From Chloroflexota bacterium (GTDB lineage: Bacteria > Chloroflexota > Dehalococcoidia > Lucifugimonadales > Lucifugimonadaceae): a stretch of DNA of 5,377 nucleotides. A program made the position numbers and the translations under genes. The notes beneath the pieces were generated by a model. It was not told the origin of the DNA. It did no database searches and was given only the letters and a program-made list of their open reading frames with translations. The stretch is from contig JACQUF010000348.1 of the NCBI GenBank assembly GCA_016210435.1, positions 1 to 5,377 of the forward strand. The letters are read 5' to 3'. This document shows, piece by piece, positions 1-4,884 of the stretch. Every line of letters begins with the position of its first letter. Position 1 is the stretch's first letter.

Positions 1-4
1 CTCT

Positions 5-19
5 CTCTCGACGGGAGAG
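5..19. repeat. Short hairpin at the left edge
   Basis: CTCTC (5-9) and GAGAG (15-19) can pair across a 5-nt loop, with one more T-G wobble outside. It could be the end of an intergenic element or of a terminator for a gene left of the window. No T-tract follows and the window edge cuts off the context, so its role is open. Confidence 0.3.
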
Positions 20-23
20 GCGA

Positions 24-52
24 GTCCCAATCCCGATTCCGCGATTGGGGAC
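24..52. repeat. Inverted repeat in the leader of the aldolase gene
   Basis: GTCCCAATC (24-32) pairs with GATTGGGGAC (43-52), giving a 9-bp stem with one bulged G and a 10-nt loop. It ends 35 nt before the TTG start of the aldolase gene. No T-run follows, so it does not look like a standard intrinsic terminator. It may be a leader hairpin or an operator; nothing in the sequence decides between these. Confidence 0.4.
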
Positions 53-73
53 ATCGGTGAGGGTGAACTGTGT

Positions 74-78
74 GAGGG
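74..78 (+). promoter_or_regulatory. Shine-Dalgarno site supporting a TTG start
   Basis: GAGGG at 74-78 lies 9 nt before the TTG at 88, a normal distance. The in-frame stop TGA at 73-75 leaves no ATG or GTG upstream, so this site decides the start codon. The flanking GTGA (72-75) and TCAC (81-84) could form a weak 4-bp hairpin that partly hides the site. Confidence 0.65.
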
Positions 79-87
79 ATTCACGCA

Positions 88-858
88 TTGGCAAATCGCG
101 GTGTCCTCAAACAGAAGCTGCAAGCCGGAGAGACCGTAATCGGGCCGTTCAGCATCGTGCCGTCGATGCCGATGGTCGAGGCGCTCGGCGCTGCCGGCAT
201 GGACTTTCTGATCATCGACAGCGAGCACGGGCCGATAGGAATGGAATCCGCCCAGGACATGTGCATCGCCGCGGATAGTGGCGGAGTTGCCCCGATCGTC
301 CGAGTTGGTGAAAACGACGAGCGGCTGATCCTCCGGGCTCTCGATATCGGGTCGCACGGCGTCCAGATCCCCCAGATCAATACCGTCGACGATGCGAAGA
401 AGGCAGTACACGGGGCCAAATACTCGCCGCTTGGTGAGCGCGGGCTGTCGATCTTCACCCGTGCCGGCGACTACTTTGCGTACGACGGCAGGGGACACAC
501 CGACAAGCAGAACGCCGAGACCACTGTGGTCGTGCACATCGAAGGAAAGCGCGGGCTCGACAACCTGGACCAGATCATGACTGTGCCCGGGATCGACGTC
601 TATTTCCTGGGTCCCTATGACATCTCGCAATCGCTGGGGATTCCCGGGCAAGTCACCCATGAGCGGGTCGCCACCGCCCTGAAGACGGCCGCCGGCAAGG
701 CCCGCGCCGCCGGGAAGGCGGTCGGGTCGTACGCCAAAGATGTCGAAATGGGCCGCTGGCTCCTCTCCATCGGTGTGCAATATCTTTCGATCAATGTCGA
801 CGCCACGATCTACATGCAAGCGTGCCGGGGAATCGTGAGGGACCTTCGGAAAAAGTAG
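88..858 (+). CDS. HpcH/HpaI aldolase/citrate lyase family protein (2-oxo acid class II aldolase)
   Basis: The 256-residue protein matches the usual length of HpaI-type metal-dependent aldolases, which reversibly join pyruvate or a related 2-oxo acid to an aldehyde in the cytoplasm. The (beta/alpha)8 landmarks are in order. DSEHGP (44-49) carries the family's general-base His (H47). R72 in PIVRV corresponds to the arginine that holds the 2-oxo acid. GSHGVQIPQ (88-96) and the Y-SP-GERG segment (112-119) follow. E152 in HIEG and D178 in GPYDIS are the expected divalent-metal ligands. No signal peptide or membrane segment is visible. Translation starts at TTG because an in-frame stop lies 13 nt upstream and a good ribosome site precedes it. 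Two genes for an OCD-family protein and a FAD oxidase follow on the same strand. The fold assignment is firm. The substrate is unknown, so names such as 4-hydroxy-2-oxoheptanedioate aldolase would be over-annotation. Confidence 0.93.
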   Translation: MANRGVLKQKLQAGETVIGPFSIVPSMPMVEALGAAGMDFLIIDSEHGPIGMESAQDMCIAADSGGVAPIVRVGENDERLILRALDIGSHGVQIPQINTVDDAKKAVHGAKYSPLGERGLSIFTRAGDYFAYDGRGHTDKQNAETTVVVHIEGKRGLDNLDQIMTVPGIDVYFLGPYDISQSLGIPGQVTHERVATALKTAAGKARAAGKAVGSYAKDVEMGRWLLSIGVQYLSINVDATIYMQACRGIVRDLRKK

Positions 859-865
859 GCGGTTC

Positions 866-901
866 GGCATCGTGCCCTGAGCCCGTCGAAGGGTCGATGC
901 C
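866..901. repeat. Palindromic intergenic element, copy A
   Basis: This element fills half of the 67-bp gap between the aldolase and OCD-family genes. A perfect 7-bp outer stem, GGCATCG (866-872) with CGATGCC (895-901), encloses an inner stem CCCT (875-878) with AGGG (890-893). Directly inside the inner stem, GA (879-880) faces GA (888-889), a tandem G-A internal loop, followed by a small G-C closed loop. The element at 3118-3148 has the same CCT-GA-G...C-GA-AGG plan. As RNA it would form an intercistronic hairpin that could affect transcript stability or balance the two genes. I recall CCTGAG...GTCGAAGG-type sequences as common dispersed intergenic repeats in bacterial genomes. Confidence 0.6.
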
Positions 902-925
902 AGCGACTGCCATACGAGGTGACCA

Positions 926-1915
926 ATGGCGCTGCTACTTAACCGGGCTGATATCCAGCGACTTCTGACCATGAAGGACGCGATCGAGGTGGTCGAGGGC
1001 GCCTTCTCTGAGCTCGCCGCGGGAACTGCCACGATGCCCGACCGCACCGTGATCGTGGACCCCGACGTTGGCGGTTGGATCGGGTTCATGCCGGCATACC
1101 TGAAATCGAGCGGTGCGGTCGGCGTCAAGGCCGAGACGGTGTACAAGGACAATCCGAAGAAATTCAACCTGGCGACGACTTTAGGCACGATCATCCTGCT
1201 CGACCAGAAGACGGGCAAGGCGGTGTCCGTGATGGACGCTGGCTTCCTGACAGCCATGCGAACGGGCGCGGTAACGGGGGTCGCGACGAAGCACCTGGCA
1301 CGCAAGGACGCGAAAATCGCAGGGGTGCTTGGCTCAGGAGTACAGGCGCGCACGCAGGTGCTGGGGATGTGCGCGGCCCGCAAGTTCGAAACCGTGTTTG
1401 TCTTCTCGGTAGATCCACCGGAGAAGCAGAAGGCTTTCGCCGAAGGCGTCGCAAGGGACGCAAACGTGAAGGTGGAAATAGCGAAGAGCGCGGAAGACCT
1501 CGTGCGGCGGGCGGACATCCTCGCACTGGCGACAACGGCAGCGAACCCGATCGTCGACGGCGACTGGTTGAAGCCGGGTGCGCACATCAACGGGATTGGG
1601 TCACACGCCCCGGGGGTGCGCGAGTTGGACCTCAAGACGATCAAGCGCGCGAAGGTAATCTGCGACTCCCGCAAGGCCTGTCTCAACGAGGCCGGGGATC
1701 TGATCATCCCGATCAAGAACGGCGAGTACAAGGCCGAGCAGATCCACGGCGACCTCGGGGATGTGATCAACGGAAAAGTGAAGGGGCGCACCAGCGACAC
1801 CGAAATCACGGTGTTCAAGAGCGTTGGCCTGGCCATTCAGGACATGTCTTGCGCTTCGCTTGTATATCGGAAGGCCAGGGAGGCGAAGGTCGGCGTCGAC
1901 TTCGAGTTCGGTTAG
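926..1915 (+). CDS. Ornithine cyclodeaminase/mu-crystallin family protein (NAD(P)-dependent imino/amino acid enzyme)
   Basis: The 329-residue length is typical of the family. GAGG (916-919) lies 6 nt before the ATG. Carboxylate-binding residues seen in characterised members appear as R40 (MPDR), K68 (GVKAE) and R112 (MRTGAVTG). The Rossmann NAD(P) loop is GVLGSGVQARTQ (133-144). The C-terminal family block is present as GDLGDVINGK (275-284) and FKSVGLAIQD (297-306). In true ornithine cyclodeaminase a catalytic Asp lies in the motif corresponding to NGIGSHAPG (222-230); here that position is His227. The enzyme is therefore more likely an alanine dehydrogenase-, ketimine reductase- or iminosuccinate reductase-like member than a proline-forming deaminase. 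It is probably soluble and dimeric, as is usual for the family. It lies between a 2-oxo acid aldolase and a DAO-type oxidase, whose imino products would suit it. The family call is firm; the substrate is unknown. Confidence 0.93.
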   Translation: MALLLNRADIQRLLTMKDAIEVVEGAFSELAAGTATMPDRTVIVDPDVGGWIGFMPAYLKSSGAVGVKAETVYKDNPKKFNLATTLGTIILLDQKTGKAVSVMDAGFLTAMRTGAVTGVATKHLARKDAKIAGVLGSGVQARTQVLGMCAARKFETVFVFSVDPPEKQKAFAEGVARDANVKVEIAKSAEDLVRRADILALATTAANPIVDGDWLKPGAHINGIGSHAPGVRELDLKTIKRAKVICDSRKACLNEAGDLIIPIKNGEYKAEQIHGDLGDVINGKVKGRTSDTEITVFKSVGLAIQDMSCASLVYRKAREAKVGVDFEFG

Positions 1916-1945
1916 ATTCTGACTGGCCGATTCGCGCGTTGAGAA

Positions 1946-3103
1946 ATGCCACGAAACCTGCGGGCTGACGTTGCAATCGCAGGCGGAGGCATCATTGGAT
2001 GCCTCACCGCCTATTACCTGACGCTGCGGGGCGTCAAACCGGTCGTGGTCGAGGCCGATGCCATAGCGAGCGGAGCGTCCGGCGCTTCCGGTGGCTGGCT
2101 TACGCCTTACTCGGCCTCCTGCGATCCACGGCTTCTGGCGCTGGCGCCGGCAACGTACAAACTGCACGCGGAGCTTGCCGAGGAACTGCCCGAGGAAACG
2201 GGGATCGACCACCGGTATCAGAAGATCGGCTACCTGCGCTGTGCGATTACCGAAAAAGGGCTCGAGACGCTCCAAGGGTGGCGGGACGCCCGTACGGCCG
2301 AAGGTATCAAGGTTGAGTGGCTGAGCCCAGCGCAAGCTCGCTCGATCACTCCATGGCTTACTGAAGATATCGCAGGGGCTATCAGGACCGATATCGAGCC
2401 GACGGTGGATTCCTACCGGCTTACGATTTCAGCGGCGCAGGCGGCTGAAAAGCGCGGTGCACGCATCGTCAGCGGCAGGGTGACCGGCCTGCTTGCCTCC
2501 CGCGACCACGCATGTAGTGGCTTACTGCTCGCAGATGGGGCACACATTCAGGCTCGCGCAACGGTCCTGGCGATGGGGCCGTGGACCGGTGAGGCCGGCG
2601 CCTGGCTCGGCTACTCAATACCGATCCGGCCACTGCGGGGCCAGATGCTTCACCTTGAGCCACCAGGTCCCGGCGATGGGCCGGGACTCGACGTCGGGAT
2701 GTCCGCGGTAGACCTCGGAGGATCGGTCCTTCCGAAGCGCGGAACGAACACCATCGTCGGCTCTACACGGGAGGATGCAGGGTTCGACAGGTCGCCCACG
2801 CCCGAGGCCCGGAAATTGCTTCTCGAGCAGGCGGCGCGGCTTTCGAGCCGTGTCATGTCCGCACGCCTCGCCAGGCAGACCGTGTGCCTCCGGCCGCTCA
2901 CGCCGGACCAGAGGGCATATGTGGGCCGTGCGCCCGGATGGCGGGGGGTCTACCTCGGGGCCGGGCACTATTCCGAGGGAATCCATTTTGGACCTGTATC
3001 GGCGAAGGCGCTCGCCGGGCTCATCCTCGACGGGAAGTCCGAATACGACCTTTCCGTCTACGATCCGGAGCGGCTCCTGACGCGTTCCCCCGCGACTGGA
3101 TAG
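1946..3103 (+). CDS. FAD-dependent oxidoreductase, DAO / glycine oxidase-like family
   Basis: The 385-residue protein has the full DAO-family layout. Beta1 with GGGIIG (13-18) ends in the ribose-binding E36. SGASGASGGW (42-51) is the flavin-contacting loop. RPLRGQML (228-235) and GSTREDAGFD (272-281) are typical of glycine/sarcosine oxidase relatives. The C-terminal FAD block reads RPLTPD (316-321), then GAGHYSEGI (338-346). The expected reaction is oxidation of an amino or imino acid to an imine, with electrons passing to oxygen or another acceptor. R316 matches the arginine that binds the substrate carboxylate in ThiO-type glycine oxidases. A second arginine in the GH-R-G loop of ThiO is Ser343 here, so glycine is not assured as substrate. 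An in-frame stop at 1940-1942 fixes the ATG as first start, but no convincing Shine-Dalgarno is seen. With only 30 bp after the OCD-family gene, translation may depend on coupling. Confidence 0.9.
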   Translation: MPRNLRADVAIAGGGIIGCLTAYYLTLRGVKPVVVEADAIASGASGASGGWLTPYSASCDPRLLALAPATYKLHAELAEELPEETGIDHRYQKIGYLRCAITEKGLETLQGWRDARTAEGIKVEWLSPAQARSITPWLTEDIAGAIRTDIEPTVDSYRLTISAAQAAEKRGARIVSGRVTGLLASRDHACSGLLLADGAHIQARATVLAMGPWTGEAGAWLGYSIPIRPLRGQMLHLEPPGPGDGPGLDVGMSAVDLGGSVLPKRGTNTIVGSTREDAGFDRSPTPEARKLLLEQAARLSSRVMSARLARQTVCLRPLTPDQRAYVGRAPGWRGVYLGAGHYSEGIHFGPVSAKALAGLILDGKSEYDLSVYDPERLLTRSPATG

Positions 3104-3117
3104 CCGTCTCGCATGTC

Positions 3118-3148
3118 ATCCTGAGTCGGCCCCAGGCGGACGAAGGAT
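3118..3148. repeat. Palindromic intergenic element, copy B
   Basis: Located between the convergent oxidase and EndoQ-like genes. ATCCT (3118-3122) pairs with AGGAT (3144-3148). Next, GA (3123-3124) faces GA (3142-3143). Inside, GTCGGCC (3125-3131) pairs with GGCGGAC (3135-3141) with one G-G mismatch and a 3-nt loop. The plan is the same as in the element at 866-901, with a longer inner arm. The outer sequence GTCATCCTGAG...GAAGGATCT resembles a repeat I recall as widely dispersed between genes in several bacterial phyla. Its position between two converging genes also makes it a possible bidirectional termination aid. Confidence 0.6.
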
Positions 3149-3156
3149 CTGTTGGC

Positions 3157-3179
3157 TTGAGGGAATTCAGGGTTCCTCA
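3157..3179. terminator. Terminator-like hairpin between convergent genes
   Basis: TGAGG(g)AA (3158-3165) pairs with TTCCTCA (3173-3179), a 7-bp stem with one bulged G and a 7-nt loop. Its right arm contains the stop codon of the minus-strand EndoQ-like gene. There is no clear T-run on either side, so it is at best a weak or Rho-assisted terminator. The palindromic element 9 bp to its left may share this job. Confidence 0.35.
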
Positions 3180-4409
3180 GTCCAATATCGGAGTGACGGT
3201 ACCGTACGCCCCGTCGTAACCCGGATCGATCTGGACCCTGCCCTTGCGCACCGCGATGATGGCGCGGGCGATATCGTATCCGACTCCAGCCCCGACCGCT
3301 TCCAGGTCTGCCTCGGGGACGCCGATCAGAATGGATAGCTCGTTCCCAAACTCCCCCAGGAGCGTCGAATAGACCTTCTGTACGCCCTTGGTCACGCGTC
3401 GTGTCCCCAGCCCCCAGGCGATCAGCTCCTCGAGCGGCACGATCCGGCGGAAAGGCGGCCTGCCTTCGGGTCCGCGGATCAGCCCGTCTGACGCCCGCGA
3501 GACGTACTCGGGTTTGTCCGCGAGCTGCTCGACCCGGTTCACGACACCCAGCGTGATCAGCCGGCCACATTGCGCGCAGCGTCCGTCTGTCGCCGCGCTT
3601 TCGGCAGGAAGCAACCGCACGCCGCACTTGCTGTGCCCGTCCAGGTGGTACTTACCGTGCTCCGGGAAGAACTCGACGGTCTCGAGAACGCCACCGCACT
3701 CGATCGCGGTTCGGATCGATTCGTAACTCGCGTCGGCGTCGAGCATGGTGACCTCTCGACCCAGGTTGGCAGGCGAATGTGCGTCTGAGAACGACAAGAT
3801 GACGCGCCCGTCGAGATCGGAGAAGCGCCAGTTCATCGCCGGATCGCTTGAGAGGCCCGTTTCAATGGCGCGGATACCGGAAGAGGCCTCGCCGAAACAC
3901 TCCTCAATGGAATCAAAGCCGGACTTCGAGCCGTACATCCCGTACCACGGCGTCCAGACGTGCGCCGGCATCACGACGAACCGTTCGTCCACGTCCCACG
4001 CCATCCGAGCGAGCTCCCCGGCGGACAGCTTCGTCATCGGGCGGCCGTCCGATTCGAGCCGGGTGTACTTCGCCAGCCGAGCATTGAACCTGTCGACCGC
4101 CGGAAAGCCCGGCGCGAGCAGCAGCGAGTGGACTCGCCGTCCTCTTCCGCCTGCGCTCCAGATGGAAGCGACCTCCGCGCCGAGGACGAACTGGCAGCCG
4201 AGCGCACTCTCGAACACCCCCTCTTCAACCGGCTTCAGTCCCGATTTCAATTCGGCGAGCCAGGCCGGATGTGTGAAGTCGCCGGTCGCCAGGACGTCGA
4301 TTCCTTTTGCCCAGGCGCCGCGCGAAAGCGACTCCAGCGTCAGCGCACTGCTGCATCCGATCGCAAAGCGGGAATGCGTGTGAAGATCAACTACCAGGCG
4401 TCTGTCCAC
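3177..4409 (-). CDS. Endonuclease Q-like PHP-domain protein (TIGR00375-type), predicted DNA repair nuclease
   Basis: The 410-residue protein begins with a PHP metal-site motif, DLHTHSRFA (8-16). Candidate metal ligands are H10, H12, D44 (TGDFTHP), E79 (GAEV), H150 (PAHVWTPWY) and D209/H211 (SFSDAHSP). A zinc-finger-like block follows: EHGKYHLDGHSKCG (250-263) with H255, H259 and C262, then CAQCGR (278-283). The segments GFDSIEECFG, LSSDPAMNWR, RLITLGVVNRVE and PGYDGAYG match what I recall of EndoQ/TIGR00375 proteins. Characterised EndoQ enzymes (Pyrococcus furiosus, Bacillus pumilus) cut DNA 5' of deaminated bases such as uracil and hypoxanthine, and at abasic sites. The GTG at 4409 puts the PHP motif at the usual distance from the N terminus. 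No in-frame ATG or GTG lies between it and the inverted repeat. No ribosome site is obvious, so leaderless translation is possible. The gene stands alone, divergent from tRNA-Pro. Activity is inferred from family membership. Confidence 0.86.
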   Translation of the reverse strand: MDRRLVVDLHTHSRFAIGCSSALTLESLSRGAWAKGIDVLATGDFTHPAWLAELKSGLKPVEEGVFESALGCQFVLGAEVASIWSAGGRGRRVHSLLLAPGFPAVDRFNARLAKYTRLESDGRPMTKLSAGELARMAWDVDERFVVMPAHVWTPWYGMYGSKSGFDSIEECFGEASSGIRAIETGLSSDPAMNWRFSDLDGRVILSFSDAHSPANLGREVTMLDADASYESIRTAIECGGVLETVEFFPEHGKYHLDGHSKCGVRLLPAESAATDGRCAQCGRLITLGVVNRVEQLADKPEYVSRASDGLIRGPEGRPPFRRIVPLEELIAWGLGTRRVTKGVQKVYSTLLGEFGNELSILIGVPEADLEAVGAGVGYDIARAIIAVRKGRVQIDPGYDGAYGTVTPILD

Positions 4410-4415
4410 GTCTCG

Positions 4416-4422
4416 TACAATA
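4416..4422. promoter_or_regulatory. Overlapping -10-like hexamers between the EndoQ-like gene and tRNA-Pro
   Basis: Minus strand: TATTGT (4422-4417) ends 7 nt before the GTG, which would put the transcript start at or beside the start codon and so give a leaderless mRNA. It matches 4 of 6 consensus bases. Plus strand: TACAAT (4416-4421) matches 5 of 6 and could serve the tRNA. Neither has a clear -35 box, so both are tentative. Confidence 0.3.
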
Positions 4423-4445
4423 GCTGAGGGCCGGTTCCTCAGCTA
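4421..4445. promoter_or_regulatory. Perfect 9-bp inverted repeat, possible operator of the EndoQ-like gene
   Basis: TAGCTGAGG (4421-4429) and CCTCAGCTA (4437-4445) are exact inverted copies separated by 7 bp. The repeat starts 11 bp upstream of the GTG start of the EndoQ-like gene and overlaps the -10-like hexamers. Such a layout is typical of a dimeric repressor site. No T-tract follows on either strand, which argues against an intrinsic terminator. It could also form a hairpin in a leader of the tRNA precursor. It does not resemble the LexA boxes I know. Confidence 0.5.
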
Positions 4446-4479
4446 CGGCGGGAATCTGCCTCCGCATTTCTCTTCGGGT

Positions 4480-4551
4480 CGGGGCGTAGCGCAGCGGTAG
4501 CGCACCTGGTTTGGGACCAGGGGGTCGGCAGTTCGAGTCTGCCCGCCCCGA
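4480..4551 (+). tRNA. tRNA-Pro (anticodon UGG)
   Basis: A complete cloverleaf can be drawn by hand. The acceptor stem CGGGGCG (4480-4486) pairs without mismatch with CGCCCCG (4544-4550). The C1-G72 pair and A73 (4551) are features of bacterial proline tRNAs. The D arm contains AGCGCAGCGGTAGCGC. The anticodon stem CCTGG/CCAGG (4505-4509/4517-4521) encloses loop TTTGGGA, with TGG at 4512-4514 reading CCN proline codons. The T arm is GGCAG-TTCGAGT-CTGCC (4527-4543). The 3' CCA is not encoded (TAG follows), so it must be added by nucleotidyltransferase. It is transcribed divergently from the EndoQ-like gene. Confidence 0.97.
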
Positions 4552-4590
4552 TAGTGCTGATAGCCAGGCTCCCATCCGGGGGGAACTATC
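4550..4590 (+). terminator. Possible hairpin after tRNA-Pro
   Basis: GATAGT (4550-4555) can pair with ACTATC (4585-4590), with an inner TCCC (4570-4573)/GGGA (4581-4584) helix. The first two bases overlap the end of the mature tRNA, so it may mark the trailer used for 3' processing or termination. No T-run follows and the inner loop is large, so support is weak. Confidence 0.22.
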
Positions 4591-4834
4591 CTCGGGACAG
4601 AGGAGCGGGTAGAGCGGCTGGTGCGGGCCCTTCCCCGCTTGATGTTGGTTGACCTCGGCATAGCTTTGATCGTAGAGTAGCCGAGTTCGAATCCCGTTTG
4701 GCCCAGCAGCAAGATTCGAACTTCGGGTAGCGAACTGGCCGCACAAAGACCTGGCGGTCCCTGTACAGGCCGCTTGTTTCCTGAGATTCTGGCACGCCGT
4801 GCAAAACGGGGCGAGAGGCCTATGGCAAGAGAGA
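4552..4834. other. Intergenic stretch with no convincing gene
   Basis: I see no protein gene here. Reading frames on the minus strand cross the tRNA-Pro gene and give the familiar artefact translation of an antisense tRNA, with low-complexity Arg/Ser/Pro-rich text. The stretch holds a hairpin just after the tRNA, a D-arm-like GGTAGAGC (4608-4615), and T-arm-like sequences at 4681-4726. It may be decayed RNA-gene or mobile-element debris. Confidence 0.5.
4681..4726. repeat. Inverted pair of tRNA T-arm-like sequences
   Basis: CCGAGTTCGAATC (4681-4693) and GATTCGAACTTCGG (4713-4726) are inverted copies differing by one inserted base. Each contains GTTCGAATC, the T-arm consensus of tRNAs. On the plus strand it is followed by an acceptor-like TTGGCCCA (4698-4705). 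On the minus strand it is followed by a stretch ending in GGGCCA. The plus-strand T stem pairs only 3 of 5 bases and no matching 5' half with an anticodon arm was found. A working tRNA is therefore unlikely; a remnant or a hairpin is more probable. Confidence 0.35.
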
Positions 4835-4843
4835 TGGTATACT
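4835..4843 (+). promoter_or_regulatory. Extended -10 promoter candidate for the Ntn hydrolase gene
   Basis: TGGTATACT fits the extended -10 pattern TGnTATAAT, with 5 of 6 bases in the hexamer. No good -35 is seen, as is common for extended -10 promoters. A transcript from about 4850 would have a leader of about 35 nt. A second hexamer, TATAAC (4859-4864), lies downstream. It sits in a near-repeat, GAGATG-TATAAC (4853-4864), of GAGATGGTATAC (4831-4842) spaced 22 bp apart, so the start point is uncertain. Confidence 0.45.
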
Positions 4844-4871
4844 TATGGCACGGAGATGTATAACGGAGCTC

Positions 4872-4878
4872 AGAGGAG
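4872..4878 (+). promoter_or_regulatory. Strong Shine-Dalgarno site; selects between two overlapping ATGs
   Basis: AGAGGAG lies 6 nt before the ATG at 4885 and only 1 nt before an ATG at 4880. The earlier ATG is followed at once by TAA (4883-4885), which shares its last A with the real start codon. Spacing clearly favours 4885. The start-stop pair is either chance or a small brake on initiation. Confidence 0.75.
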
Positions 4879-4884
4879 TATGTA

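Noticed and set aside
72..84. CRP-like TGTGA...TCACG half-sites at the aldolase start
   Set aside because: The spacer is 5 rather than 6 bp, and the site overlaps the Shine-Dalgarno sequence. A chance palindrome is more likely.
1075..1968. 297-codon plus-strand frame inside the OCD-family gene
   Set aside because: Out of frame with the real gene; Arg/Gly-rich low-complexity translation; no ribosome site of its own.
1601..2335. 244-codon minus-strand reading frame
   Set aside because: It overlaps the end of the OCD-family gene and the start of the oxidase gene, both with strong family motifs. The antisense translation shows no recognisable domain and is expected as a shadow in GC-rich DNA.
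4625..4705. A class II tRNA (Leu/Ser-like) on the plus strand ending in TTGGCCCA
   Set aside because: Only 5 of 7 acceptor pairs and 3 of 5 T-stem pairs form, and no D stem or anticodon stem can be drawn. Kept only as a T-arm-like remnant.
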